Below, piece after piece: positions 23,835 to 32,734 of a stretch of 64,000 nucleotides of DNA; the first letter of the stretch is position 1; each line of letters opens with the position of its first letter. The notes below the pieces were generated by a model. That model saw nothing but the letters and a program-made list of their open reading frames with translations. It was not told where the DNA came from and ran no database searches. Origin of the DNA: an uncultured Bryobacteraceae bacterium (GTDB lineage: Bacteria; Acidobacteriota; Terriglobia; Bryobacterales; Bryobacteraceae); assembly GCA_937920635.1 (NCBI GenBank), contig CAKZUE010000021.1:21652-85651 (forward strand), written 5' to 3'. Position numbers and translations under genes: made by a program.

Positions 23835-24986
23835 ATGATGAAGCCGCGGCGTATGCAGGTCAGAAACTTCGGACCAGTTCAGGAAGCTGACGTCGAGCTG
23901 GGCGATCTTACCGTCTTTGTTGGGCCTCAGGCTGCCGGAAAGAGCCTTTTCTTGCAGCTACTGAAGTTGCTTGTCGACCGTCCGAGCATTGTTCCTGAGT
24001 TGAGAAGGAACAACATCAGATGGGGCAGTGAGCCCGCCGAGTTCTTCCGAATTTACTTCGGAGAAGGGCTCGGCGAGGTTTGGTCGGAGCAGACAGAAGT
24101 CCTTATGGATGACAGACCCAGGCGCCGGGATGTCATTGCAAGCGCCAACGTCAAGGAATCTCCACCGAGAGTTTTCTACATTCCGGCGCAACGAGTCATG
24201 ACATTGCGGGACGGTCTGACGCATCCGTTTTCTGACTTTCGTGCCGGCGATCCATTCGTCGTCAAATTTTTCAGCGAGAATATTCATCGACTTGTGCAAA
24301 CCGAGTTCGTGACGCGGGATCAGCTGTTTCCTGCTGAAGGCAGGATGAATGCCACGCTGCGGGCGGCGCTTGCCCAAGCCCTGTTCGGTTCTTTCAGGCT
24401 CCAGCTCGACCGGCGAGAAGCCCAGAGGAAGCTCGTCCTGCAGAGCGCCAGCGCTACGCTTCCCTTTATGAATTGGTCCGCCGGGCAGAGGGAATTTGCG
24501 CCTTTGCTGCTTGGGTTGCTATGGCTGATGCCTTCAGGACGAGTTGCCCGGAAAGAGAATATCGAGATTATTGTGATCGAAGAGCCCGAGATGGGGTTGC
24601 ATCCTAAGGCGATCTCTTCCTTCCTGCTCATCGTTCTGGAGCTGCTTCGGCGGGGTTACCGTGTCTGCCTTTCAACACACTCTCCGCATGTTCTCGATGT
24701 GGTCTGGGCGCTGGGTATTCTCCAACAGCACAAGTCCCGGCCGAGCTCTGTCATAAAACTCTTCGAGATCGAAAGTGATCCATTCGTCCAGAAAATCGCC
24801 CGCGCAGCCTTGGAGAAAAGTCTTAAGACGTATTTCTTTCCCATAGACGGCCCCGTGCGCGATATTTCCTCCCTGGATCCCGCAGATGATGACGAAGAGG
24901 TCAGGGGCTGGGGTGGTCTCACTTCCTTTTCAGCCAGAATTGGAGACGTCGTTGCGGACGTCGTGGCCAGGGGCGGACGGCAATGA
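23835..24986 (+). CDS. AAA (ABC-type) ATPase of a two-gene cassette
   Basis: A 383-residue protein; the ATG at 23835 follows an AGGTAGG site and fits the family opening 'MQVRNFGPVQEADVEL'. Walker A is 'GPQAAGKS' at 30-37, a signature-like 'WSAGQREFAPLLLGLLWLM' lies near 218, Walker B is 'IIVIEEPEMGLHP' near 246 and a switch His is in 'CLSTHSPHVLDV'. This is the SMC/RecF/OLD-like ABC ATPase layout without a long coiled coil and without a visible Toprim or nuclease domain. Base composition drops here: two 60-base lines counted by hand gave 52 and 45 percent G+C, far below the flanking genes. The next gene overlaps as ATGA. ATPases of this kind are the sensor or motor part of many defence pairs, for example PARIS, but the partner here is different. 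Confidence 0.85.
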   Translation: MMKPRRMQVRNFGPVQEADVELGDLTVFVGPQAAGKSLFLQLLKLLVDRPSIVPELRRNNIRWGSEPAEFFRIYFGEGLGEVWSEQTEVLMDDRPRRRDVIASANVKESPPRVFYIPAQRVMTLRDGLTHPFSDFRAGDPFVVKFFSENIHRLVQTEFVTRDQLFPAEGRMNATLRAALAQALFGSFRLQLDRREAQRKLVLQSASATLPFMNWSAGQREFAPLLLGLLWLMPSGRVARKENIEIIVIEEPEMGLHPKAISSFLLIVLELLRRGYRVCLSTHSPHVLDVVWALGILQQHKSRPSSVIKLFEIESDPFVQKIARAALEKSLKTYFFPIDGPVRDISSLDPADDDEEVRGWGGLTSFSARIGDVVADVVARGGRQ

Positions 24987-25456
24987 GTTTGCTGGAGACG
25001 TGCCTTGTCCGCGGATGCGGCATCGAGACCCCTTCGGTTTGCGAGGGAAAACAGGCGTTGGCCTCGGAACATGGACGTGTCGTAGAAGCGGCCCGAGGCT
25101 GGCGCTTCGCAAAGTCCATCAATCTGGATCAGGCCTTGCGCAGACGCTTCCCGAACGACAGCCGGTGGGATTACGGCGTCGAACTGAAGGCCCCGAATAG
25201 AAGCCCGCGGATTGACTGGATTGAGGTCCATCCAGCATCTTCCAGCGAAGTGGAAACCATGATCCAGAAGAAGAAATGGCTGATCTCCCTTCTCGAACGT
25301 GCCGGCTCCTGTCCGCTGCCTGCGAGCACGAACCTGCACTGGCTGGCAACAGGTGGCGTGCACATTGATGCTCAGCGCCGCCGGAGGCTCCAGGCCGCAG
25401 GTTTGAGGATGCCCGAGAAAACCTTGAGACTGCCCATCTCGCGTGACAAGGCCTAA
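24983..25456 (+). CDS. Small partner protein of the ATPase, possible nuclease or effector
   Basis: A 157-residue soluble protein translated from an ATGA overlap with the ATPase. No known family is certain. The middle, 'RWDYGVEL' (61-68), then 'IDWIEVHPASSSEV' (78-90) and 'QKKKW' (95-99), has an acidic, E-x-H and Lys order on predicted strands that could be a PD-(D/E)xK-like active site, but this is a weak, eye-level comparison. The C-terminal part, 'LHWLATGGVHID' and 'RRLQAAGLRMPEKTLRLP', looks well conserved and compact. I believe similar small proteins accompany ATPases elsewhere, but cannot confirm it here. Lower G+C than the neighbours, as for the ATPase. Confidence 0.75.
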   Translation: MSLLETCLVRGCGIETPSVCEGKQALASEHGRVVEAARGWRFAKSINLDQALRRRFPNDSRWDYGVELKAPNRSPRIDWIEVHPASSSEVETMIQKKKWLISLLERAGSCPLPASTNLHWLATGGVHIDAQRRRRLQAAGLRMPEKTLRLPISRDKA

Positions 25457-25463
25457 TCGCGGC

Positions 25464-25472
25464 TGGTATGAT
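25464..25472 (+). promoter_or_regulatory. Candidate extended -10 promoter of the sulfatase gene
   Basis: TGG followed by TATGAT, identical to the nine bases at 23790-23798. The hexamer ends 19 bases before the sulfatase ATG at 25492. No clear -35 box. Confidence 0.33.
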
Positions 25473-25491
25473 TCCGGCAAGGCTCACACCC

Positions 25492-27000
25492 ATGCTCACC
25501 CGACGAGGAGTTCTGGCAGGAGCGCCGGCGGTGTTGCGCGGCGCGGCGGCGCAAGCGTCCCGGCGGCGCAACGTCATTTTCATCCTGAGCGACGACCACC
25601 GCTACGATGCCATGGGCTTCCTGAAGGCGCAGCCCTGGCTGCGCACGCCGCAGATGGACCGCATGGCCGCGGAAGGCGTGCATTTCCCCAACGCTTTCGT
25701 CACCACCGCGTTGTGCAGTCCGAGCCGCGCCACCATCCTGACGGGCGTCTACGCCCACCGCCACCGCATCGTCGACAACAACACCGCCATCCCGCAGGGC
25801 ACCGTCTTCTTCCCCTCCTATCTGCAAAAGGCCGGCTACAGGACGGCGTTCATCGGCAAGTGGCACATGGGCCATGAGGGCGACGATCCCCAGCCGGGCT
25901 TCGACCACTGGATCAGCTTCCGCGGCCAGGGCACTTACAACCCCAGCGCAAACGGCCTGAACATCAACGGCAGGCGCGTCCCGCAGAAGGGCTACATCAC
26001 GGATGAACTCACCGATTATGCGCTCCAGTGGCTGGACTCGGTGCCGAAAAGCCAGCCGTATTTCCTGTACCTCTCGCACAAGGCCGTGCATGCGGAGTTC
26101 TCCCCCGCGCCGCGCCACAAAGGCATGTACAAGGAAGCCCAATTCATTTATCCGAAAACCATGGCCGCCTCGGGCGAGTACGCTCAGGGCCGTCCGATGT
26201 GGGTGCAGAACCAGCGCAACTCCTGGCACGGCGTCGACTACCCCTATCACAGCGACCTCGACGTGGGCGAGTATTACAAGCGTTACGCCGAAACGCTGAT
26301 GGGTGTCGACGACTGCATCGGGCGCGTGCTCGATGCGCTGAAGGCGCGCGGCGAGCTCGACTCCACGCTGGTCATTTACATGGGCGACAACGGCTTCGCC
26401 TTTGGCGAGCACGGGCTCATCGACAAGCGCACCGCTTACGAAGAATCCATGCGCGTGCCGCTGCTGGCGCGCTGTCCGGAACTGTTCGGCGGCGGCCGCA
26501 GAGTGGATCAGGTCGTCGCCAATCTCGACATCATGCCCACGGTGCTGGAAGCGTGCGGCGCTCCGGCCCCCGGCGGCATCGACGGCGCGAGCTGGCTGCG
26601 CCTGCTGCGGGGCGAGAGCGCCGGATGGCGCAGCGAACTGCTGTATGAGTACTACTGGGAGCGCAACTTCCCGCACACGCCCACCATCCACGCCCTGCGT
26701 ACTGACCGTTACAAGTTCGTGCGCGTGCACGGGTTGTGGGATCTCGACGAACTGTACGACCTGAAGGAAGATCCGCTGGAGAGCCGCAATCTGATTCTCG
26801 AGCCCGAGCACCGCAGTACAGCCGAGCAATTGCGGGCGCGCCTCTGGAAGGTTCTCGAGGACACCGGCGGCATGTACATTCCGCTCCAGCCGGACCGGGG
26901 CCCGCAGATGAACCTGCGCCACCCGGACCGCTCCAGAGCCGCGGAATTTCCAGAACAGCTCAAACCGCGGCTGAAGCGTGCCGAGCCGGTGCACCGCTGA
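25492..27000 (+). CDS. Cys-type sulfatase, exported
   Basis: A 502-residue sulfatase. The start at 25492 gives a Tat-like leader 'LTRRGVLAGAPAVLRG'; an upstream ATG at 25468 is also possible but sits on the proposed promoter. The formylglycine site is 'LCSPSRATILTG' with Cys75, which a formylglycine-generating enzyme would convert; 'NVIFILSDDHRYDAMG' (28-43) provides metal-binding Asp residues, 'FIGKWHMGHEG' the next conserved block and 'MGDNGFAFGEHG' the C-terminal metal site. The family cleaves sulfate esters from glycans. No maturase is in the window. Neighbouring secreted sugar enzymes fit polysaccharide breakdown; the substrate is unknown. Confidence 0.9.
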   Translation: MLTRRGVLAGAPAVLRGAAAQASRRRNVIFILSDDHRYDAMGFLKAQPWLRTPQMDRMAAEGVHFPNAFVTTALCSPSRATILTGVYAHRHRIVDNNTAIPQGTVFFPSYLQKAGYRTAFIGKWHMGHEGDDPQPGFDHWISFRGQGTYNPSANGLNINGRRVPQKGYITDELTDYALQWLDSVPKSQPYFLYLSHKAVHAEFSPAPRHKGMYKEAQFIYPKTMAASGEYAQGRPMWVQNQRNSWHGVDYPYHSDLDVGEYYKRYAETLMGVDDCIGRVLDALKARGELDSTLVIYMGDNGFAFGEHGLIDKRTAYEESMRVPLLARCPELFGGGRRVDQVVANLDIMPTVLEACGAPAPGGIDGASWLRLLRGESAGWRSELLYEYYWERNFPHTPTIHALRTDRYKFVRVHGLWDLDELYDLKEDPLESRNLILEPEHRSTAEQLRARLWKVLEDTGGMYIPLQPDRGPQMNLRHPDRSRAAEFPEQLKPRLKRAEPVHR

Positions 27001-27033
27001 TCAGCGCCCCCTGGCTGCCGCACCGCGAAACGC

Positions 27034-27039
27034 TAAACT
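27034..27039 (+). promoter_or_regulatory. Candidate -10 box of a leaderless transcript
   Basis: TAAACT ends 7 bases before the ATG at 27047, so a start point at the normal distance would coincide with the first base of the gene. No ribosome site is visible between them. Eye-level inference only. Confidence 0.28.
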
Positions 27040-27046
27040 GAACAAC

Positions 27047-27571
27047 ATGGATCTGAAGGGCAAGCGTATTGCCATCTTTGTCGATCAGCAGTACCAGGAG
27101 ATGGAGGTCTGGTATCCCTATTTCCGTCTGATCGAAGCCGGCGCGGAGGCGCACTTCATCGCCGCGGAGGCGCCGAAAAGCTATCCGTCAAAGACAGGCT
27201 ATCCTTGCGTTTCGCACAAATCGTACGGCGCGGTGCGCGCGGCAGACTACGACGGCGTGATCGTGCCGGGCGGCTTTGCGCCGGACTTCATCCGGCGGCA
27301 TCCGGCATCCAGCCATTTCATTGCGGAACTCAACGCTCAGGGCAAGCTGGTGGCCGCCATCTGCCACGGTCTCTGGTGCCTGTGTTCGGCTGACGTTTTA
27401 CGCGGCAGGCGCTGCACGTCGTTCTTTGCCATCAAAGACGACGTCGTCCATGCGGGCGGACAGTGGGAGGATAGTGAAGTGGTGGTAGACGGCAACCTGG
27501 TCTCTTCGCGGAAGCCCGAAGACCTGCCTGCCTTCATGAAAGCCTGCATGCGGGTGCTGGCGGGCTGCTGA
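27047..27571 (+). CDS. DJ-1/PfpI-family protein
   Basis: A 174-residue protein of the class I amidotransferase-like fold. 'RIAIFVDQQYQEMEVWYP' opens the first strand and supplies the acidic residue; the nucleophile elbow is 'VAAICHGLWCL' with Cys106-His107; 'DGVIVPGGFAPDFIR' is the usual glycine-rich turn. PfpI/YhbO-type members act as deglycases, chaperones or glyoxalase III-like enzymes in stress defence. The start is at 27047, as the frame before it runs through the sulfatase end. No ribosome site is seen and a TAAACT box lies 7 bases upstream. The ABC ATPase gene follows after 6 bases. Confidence 0.87.
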   Translation: MDLKGKRIAIFVDQQYQEMEVWYPYFRLIEAGAEAHFIAAEAPKSYPSKTGYPCVSHKSYGAVRAADYDGVIVPGGFAPDFIRRHPASSHFIAELNAQGKLVAAICHGLWCLCSADVLRGRRCTSFFAIKDDVVHAGGQWEDSEVVVDGNLVSSRKPEDLPAFMKACMRVLAGC

Positions 27572-27577
27572 AGGATC

Positions 27578-28507
27578 ATGGCGGCGTCGGCAGCCATCTC
27601 CGTGCGGGGCCTGCGGAAGTTGTACGGGGACTTCGAGGCCGTGCGCGGCATCGACTTTGAAGTCGCTGCGGGCGAGATCTTCGGACTGCTGGGGCCGAAC
27701 GGGGCAGGCAAGACAACCACGGTCGAGATCCTCGAAGGCTTGCGGCAGCGCAGCGCCGGCGAGGTTTCCGTCCTTGGTTTTGATCCGGAGAAGGAAACCG
27801 CAGCGGTGAAAGACCGGATCGGCGTCGCGCTGCAATCCACCAATCTGCCCGAGAAAATGAAAGTCCACGAGGCCGCGGAGCTGTTCTCCGCGTTCTACAC
27901 CCGCTCGGTGGCCGTGGACGATCTGCTGAAGCAGCTTCAGATCTGGGACAAGCGGAACGCTTTCTACAGCACGCTCTCCGGCGGCCAGAAACAGCGGCTT
28001 GCACTGGCTCTCGCCCTGGTCAACGATCCGGAACTCGTGTTTCTCGACGAGCCGACCACTGGCCTGGATCCGCAGGTGAGGCTCGAGATCCACTCGCTGA
28101 TCAGCCGGCTTAAGGAACAGCGCAAGACCGTGCTTCTGACCACCCATTACATCGAAGAGGCGGAGCGCTTGTGCGACCGCGTGGCCATCATCGACGAGGG
28201 CCGCATCGTCGCCTTGGGCAGCCCGAGGGAATTGCAGGAGCGCGTGCTGGGCCATGCCCGCGTGGAAGTCGCAGCCTCGCAGCCGATGCCGGAGCAGTTG
28301 CCGGATTCGTGGCAGGGGGAGGTGGCGGCGGTGTTCAGCGAGGGGCGCAAGAAGCTGGCGGCGTCGGCTGCAAAACCGGCGCGAGTCATCGTCGAGCTGG
28401 TGAAGTGGCTCGAAAGCGCGGGCGTGGAAATAGAAGATCTTCACATCAAACGCCCGACGCTGGAGGACGTCTTCCTCGAATTGACGGGCAAGAGCCTGAG
28501 GGAGTAG
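27578..28507 (+). CDS. ABC transporter ATP-binding protein (CcmA/NatA type)
   Basis: A 309-residue ATPase. Walker A is 'GPNGAGKTTT' (near 46-55), the signature is 'TLSGGQKQRLALALAL' (near 131), Walker B is 'PELVFLDEPTTGLDPQ' (near 150) and the switch His follows in 'VLLTTHYIEEAERL'. The C-terminal about 90 residues after 'GSPRELQERVLG' form the usual accessory region of ABC-2 exporters. The permease gene begins 2 bases after the stop, so the two form one exporter. Confidence 0.9.
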   Translation: MAASAAISVRGLRKLYGDFEAVRGIDFEVAAGEIFGLLGPNGAGKTTTVEILEGLRQRSAGEVSVLGFDPEKETAAVKDRIGVALQSTNLPEKMKVHEAAELFSAFYTRSVAVDDLLKQLQIWDKRNAFYSTLSGGQKQRLALALALVNDPELVFLDEPTTGLDPQVRLEIHSLISRLKEQRKTVLLTTHYIEEAERLCDRVAIIDEGRIVALGSPRELQERVLGHARVEVAASQPMPEQLPDSWQGEVAAVFSEGRKKLAASAAKPARVIVELVKWLESAGVEIEDLHIKRPTLEDVFLELTGKSLRE

Positions 28508-28509
28508 CC

Positions 28510-30276
28510 GTGCGTCTGCGCGCTTACGCCGCCTATATCAAGATCACGCTGAAGCTGACGCTGCGCGACCGCGTCGTGCTGTTCTTCAATTACCTGATGC
28601 CCCTGCTTTTCTTTGTCGCCTTCGGCGAGGGGCTCGGGGCGGGAACAAGCCCGGGCTCGATGTCGCAGACGGTGAGCATGGTGCTGATGTTCGGCGTTCT
28701 GGGCACGGGCTTCTTCGGCGGCGGCATCCGCGCCACAATGGACCGGGAAGCCGGCATCCTGCGCCGTTTCAAAGTGGCGCCCATTTCGCCGGCACCCCTG
28801 CTGGTGGCCTCTCTGGTCACCGGATGGGCGGTGTTTCTCCCGTCCGTGTTTCTCTTCCTCGCCCTGGCGCGATGGCGTTACGGCTGGGACCAGCCGCTGA
28901 ATCTGGCCTCGCTGCTGCTGGTCGTCAGCGTGGGAGTGATGGCGTTCCGCAGCATGGGGCTCATCATCGCCTCGGTCGTCAACAGCATGCAGGAGAGCCA
29001 GATCATTGCGCAGTTGCTCTACATGCCCATGCTGCTGCTGTCCGGCGCCACGATCCCGTTGCCGATTCTGCCGGAGTGGCTCCAGAAGCTGGCGCAGTTT
29101 CTGCCGGCTACCCACCTCTACCTGGGGACGCAGGGCATCCTGGTGCGGGGAGAAACGGCTTGGGACAACCGGACGGCTGTGATGGCCATGGCCGTTGCTG
29201 TGGCCGCAGGGTTGCTCGTGAGCATCAAGCTGTTCCGATGGGAGAAGGACGAGAAGGTCAAACCGGCGGCCAAGCTCTGGCTGATCGGGGTGCTGGCGCC
29301 GTTCGTGCTGTTGGGCGCCTGGCAGTATTACGACAGACAGAACGACCGGAAGCTGCGCATCCTGGAGCGGCAATCGCGCCGTTCGCAGACGTGGCTCATC
29401 CGCGACGTGCGAATCTTCACCGGGGACGGCGCGGTCATCGAGCGCGGCGGCGTGCTTGTCCGCAACAGCCGCATCGAACGCGTCTATGACGGCGCCACGC
29501 CGGAGCCGAAAGCGGTGCGGGCTGAGCTCGTCGAGGCAGGCGGAAGAACGCTGCTGCCGGCGCTGATCGACTCCGGGATCGTGCTAATCAGCCAGGATGG
29601 AAAAGGCCCGGCGTCCGGCGTGGAGGGCTTCTTCCGCGGATATCTCTACTGCGGCGTGGGAGCCCTGCACGTGATGCGGGATCCGCTCGGCGTGGCGGAA
29701 GACCTTCGCAAGAGGGTGGATGAGGGTGAGTTGCTGGGGCCGGAACTCCTGCCCGGCGGTCCCGTGGAAGCGTTCAGCCTGACGGCTGCGCAGGCAGCTG
29801 CGGGGGATCCGGCGGTTCTGCGGCACGACCTGGCCCAGCAGTTTTTCCCCGCAGCGTACCTTCAGGGCCTGGCTGTGTCTGCCGGGGCGCGGCCGCGCTC
29901 GCCGCAGGCGCTTCCGGCTGCCACTGCGAGGCTGCAGGAAATGTGGAGGAGCGGCCGGTTGCCTGTTCCCAGCGGCGCGGCCGCGGGCCTGCTCCAGCTG
30001 CACGGCCCCGGCCTCGTCCATGAGCTGGCCCTTTGGGTGGAGGCCGGCATCCCGGCACGGGAGGCGCTGCGGGCCGCGACGGCCCTGGCCGCCGCACGCG
30101 CCGGCGCGGACAGCCGGCTCGGCAGGGTGCGCCAGGGGATGGACGCGACGCTGCTGGTGGTCGACGGCAACCCCCTCGAAGACATCCGCGCCCTCAGCCG
30201 CATTCACAGCGTTTTCGTGCGCGGGGAGCGCATCGCCCGTGGCGAGCTGGCCAAAGAGAACAAAAACGCCCATTAA
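28510..30276 (+). CDS. ABC-2 permease fused to a degenerate amidohydrolase-like domain
   Basis: A 588-residue protein starting at GTG 28510, with GGGAG just upstream, 2 bases after the ATPase stop. Residues 1-240 are an ABC-2 permease with six hydrophobic helices and the usual 'FGVLGTGFFGGGIRATMDRE' and 'QLLYMPMLLLSGATIPLP' blocks. A seventh helix (257-272) follows, which should put the rest outside the cytoplasm. Residues about 295-588 read as an amidohydrolase: an N-terminal beta segment 'WLIRDVRIFTGDGAVIERGG', 'RTLLPALIDSG' where the metal site H-x-H should follow but is absent, and a C-terminal 'HELALWVEAGIPAREALRAATALAA' with 'GMDATLLVVDGNPLEDI'. The metal ligands are gone and the middle is short, so it is probably a binding rather than catalytic domain. 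Confidence 0.82.
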   Translation: MRLRAYAAYIKITLKLTLRDRVVLFFNYLMPLLFFVAFGEGLGAGTSPGSMSQTVSMVLMFGVLGTGFFGGGIRATMDREAGILRRFKVAPISPAPLLVASLVTGWAVFLPSVFLFLALARWRYGWDQPLNLASLLLVVSVGVMAFRSMGLIIASVVNSMQESQIIAQLLYMPMLLLSGATIPLPILPEWLQKLAQFLPATHLYLGTQGILVRGETAWDNRTAVMAMAVAVAAGLLVSIKLFRWEKDEKVKPAAKLWLIGVLAPFVLLGAWQYYDRQNDRKLRILERQSRRSQTWLIRDVRIFTGDGAVIERGGVLVRNSRIERVYDGATPEPKAVRAELVEAGGRTLLPALIDSGIVLISQDGKGPASGVEGFFRGYLYCGVGALHVMRDPLGVAEDLRKRVDEGELLGPELLPGGPVEAFSLTAAQAAAGDPAVLRHDLAQQFFPAAYLQGLAVSAGARPRSPQALPAATARLQEMWRSGRLPVPSGAAAGLLQLHGPGLVHELALWVEAGIPAREALRAATALAAARAGADSRLGRVRQGMDATLLVVDGNPLEDIRALSRIHSVFVRGERIARGELAKENKNAH

Positions 30277-30293
30277 AGTTTTAAACAAAAAAG

Positions 30294-30329
30294 CCCCCGG
30301 AAGCCGGGCTCAGGGTCGGCTTCCGGGGT
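30294..30329 (-). terminator. Rho-independent terminator of ftsK
   Basis: An 11-base-pair stem, CCCCGGAAGCC (30295-30305) with GGCTTCCGGGG (30318-30328), encloses a 12-base loop. On the minus strand it is followed by a T-rich run (complement of the A-run at 30280-30292), so it fits termination of ftsK transcription; it also separates ftsK from the convergent permease gene. Confidence 0.75.
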
Positions 30330-30352
30330 GCTCAAGCGTTTCAGCGCAAAAC

Positions 30353-32734
30353 TCAGTCCAGGCCCGCCGCGCCGCCGGGCTCGTCCAGCCACTCCGGCCG
30401 GCGCAGCACATCCCGCGGCCTCGCGCCATCCGGCGGGCCGATGATCTTTTCCTTCTCCATGCGGTCCAGCAGGCGCGCAGCCCTGCCGTAGCCGATGCGC
30501 AGGCGGCGCTGGAGAATCGATGTCGACGCCTTTCCTACCTGGCAGACGATGCGCACTGCTTCCACATACAGGGGATCGTCGTAGCTGTCGGCTTCGTCTT
30601 CGCCCGCTTCCTCGTCATCGGACGGTGGGGCCAGCAGGTAGCTCTGGTCATAGTCCGGCTGCGCCTGGCTGCGCCAGAAGTCCACCACTTCCGTGATCTC
30701 GCCTTCGGTGACGAAGGCGCCGTGGATGCGGATCAGCCGCGACGAGCCCGGCGGCAGGAACAGCATGTCGCCTTTCCCAAGCAGGTGCTCTGCGCCCATC
30801 ACGTCCAGCACCGTGCGCGAGTCCACGCGCGTGGCCACGCGGAAGCTGATCCGCGCCGGGAAGTTCGCTTTGATCAGGCCGGTGATCACGTCCACGCTGG
30901 GCCGCTGCGTGGCCAGCACCAGATGCATGCCCACGGCGCGCGCCATCTGCGCCAGCCGGATCACGGATTCCTCGACGCCCGCCCGCTCCAGCATCATCAG
31001 ATCGGCCAGCTCGTCGATCACGATCAGAATGTAAGGCAGCGGCTTCTCGGGCTCGGCCGCTTCCGCGCCCTGCTGCTCGTCGAACAGCGACAGCGGCCGG
31101 TCGTTCAGCTCGCGGATCCGCTTGTTGAACTGCTCGATGTTGCGCACGCCGTAGGACGCGAGCAGCTTCAGGCGGCGCTCCATCTCGAAGACCGCGTTGC
31201 GCAGCGCGTTGACGGCCTTCTTCGGCTCGATGATCACCGGCGTCAGCAGATGCGGGATGCCGTCGTAGATGCCGAGCTCGACCCGCTTGGGATCGATCAG
31301 GATCATCCGCACTTCATCAGGCGTCGACTTGTACAGCACGCTCATGATGAGCGTGTTCAGCATCACGCTCTTGCCGCTGCCGGTGGAGCCGGCAATGAGC
31401 AGGTGCGGCATTTTTTCGAGTTCCGCGATCCGGATGTGGCCGGTGATGTCCTTGCCCATCGCGATCGTCAGCCGCGACGGCGCGTCGGCGAAGTCGTCCG
31501 ACTCGAGAATCTGGCGCAGGCTGATCGTCTCTCGGCGCGTGTTGGGCACCTCGATGCCGACAGTCGGCCGGCCGGGGATGCGCTCGATCAGGATCGACTC
31601 GGCCTGGAGGCCCAGGCAGAGATCTTCGCTCAGCGTTGTAATCTTCGAGATCTTCACCCCCGCATCGGGCTTGAACTCGAATGTCGTCACCACAGGGCCG
31701 GGATTGATCTGGACCACGTTGCCATAGACGTTGAATTCTTCCAGCTTGCCCCGGATGCGCGCGGCGATTTCCTTGAGTTCCTCCGAATCGTACCCTTCCC
31801 GCTCCGGCGGCGCGTTGAGCAGGCGCGTGGGCGGCAGCCGGTAGAAGGCGCGCCGCGGCGAATCCTCCCTGGGCGCGCGCCTGGACTTCGAGACAGGTGC
31901 GGGCGCCGGCTCTTCCATGGGCCGGATCGGGATGTCTTCGACGGCGTCAGCCGCGGGAGCCGCCTCGGGCTGGCGGGCCTCCGGTTCGACGATCGGCGGC
32001 GCCGGAGGCTCCGGAGGAAGGATGTCGGCGGCTGCCTGCAAGTCAGCCGTGAGTCCGTTCGGGGACACGGCAATGGCCGAGCCGGCGGCGGCAGCAGCAG
32101 CCCGGCGCATCCCCGGTTCCGCTGTGCCTGCTTCTTCGGACTTCGGCCCGGCGAGTTGCGGCGCGCGCCGCCATCTAGGCAACACCGGCAGAAGCTTGCC
32201 CTCCACTGCCGCCGCCAGCCGCTCCACTGAGAATGAGGAGATCAGGTAGAGAGAAAGAAGCGCCGTGAGAAACAGGAAAATGGCTGCGCCCAGGGTGTTG
32301 AGAATGGCTTCCAGCGATGACGCTGCCAGGAAGCCGAAGAGACCGCCGGCGGCGAAGGGAAATGAATACAGTTGTCCGGCTCGCGCCAGTTCCAGTCCCG
32401 CCGCCGCCGACCACACGAGCATTCCGTAGCCTGCCAGCCGGACGATTGGCGAAGACAGCGGGCGGCGGCGCAGCCAGTTGAGGCCGATCCAGAACAGCAG
32501 CAACGGCGCCAGCCAGGCTGCCAGACCGACTGATTGGAACAGCAGATCGGCGGCGTAGGCGCCGATGACTCCGATCTTGTTGGAGGCCGGTTGCCTGCCC
32601 GTCGCCGTGTTCCAGGATGGATCCAGCGGGTCGAACGATGCCAGCGCGAACAGCACCGAAGCGCAGAAGGCCAGGCACACGAAGCCAGCAAATTCCTTCA
32701 GACGCGGGAAAGGTGATGGCTGAACCGTGTTCAT
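30353..32734 (-). CDS. ftsK: DNA translocase FtsK
   Basis: A 793-residue protein starting at 32734, overlapping the uppP stop as ATGA. The N-terminal about 170 residues hold four membrane helices; 180-310 is a Pro/Ala/Glu-rich linker, shorter than in E. coli; then the motor: '[20 protein letters not shown]' (alpha domain), Walker A 'AGSTGSGKS' (448-456), Walker B '[15 protein letters not shown]', '[16 protein letters not shown]' and the arginine region. The C-terminal '[24 protein letters not shown]' is the DNA-reading gamma domain that recognises KOPS sites. FtsK pumps DNA at the septum and activates XerCD at dif. A strong hairpin follows the stop. Confidence 0.95.
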   Translation of the reverse strand: MNTVQPSPFPRLKEFAGFVCLAFCASVLFALASFDPLDPSWNTATGRQPASNKIGVIGAYAADLLFQSVGLAAWLAPLLLFWIGLNWLRRRPLSSPIVRLAGYGMLVWSAAAGLELARAGQLYSFPFAAGGLFGFLAASSLEAILNTLGAAIFLFLTALLSLYLISSFSVERLAAAVEGKLLPVLPRWRRAPQLAGPKSEEAGTAEPGMRRAAAAAAGSAIAVSPNGLTADLQAAADILPPEPPAPPIVEPEARQPEAAPAADAVEDIPIRPMEEPAPAPVSKSRRAPREDSPRRAFYRLPPTRLLNAPPEREGYDSEELKEIAARIRGKLEEFNVYGNVVQINPGPVVTTFEFKPDAGVKISKITTLSEDLCLGLQAESILIERIPGRPTVGIEVPNTRRETISLRQILESDDFADAPSRLTIAMGKDITGHIRIAELEKMPHLLIAGSTGSGKSVMLNTLIMSVLYKSTPDEVRMILIDPKRVELGIYDGIPHLLTPVIIEPKKAVNALRNAVFEMERRLKLLASYGVRNIEQFNKRIRELNDRPLSLFDEQQGAEAAEPEKPLPYILIVIDELADLMMLERAGVEESVIRLAQMARAVGMHLVLATQRPSVDVITGLIKANFPARISFRVATRVDSRTVLDVMGAEHLLGKGDMLFLPPGSSRLIRIHGAFVTEGEITEVVDFWRSQAQPDYDQSYLLAPPSDDEEAGEDEADSYDDPLYVEAVRIVCQVGKASTSILQRRLRIGYGRAARLLDRMEKEKIIGPPDGARPRDVLRRPEWLDEPGGAAGLD

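Noticed and set aside
30306..30317. Attenuator or riboswitch after the permease gene
   Set aside because: The hairpin with the T run on the minus strand is fully explained as the ftsK terminator.
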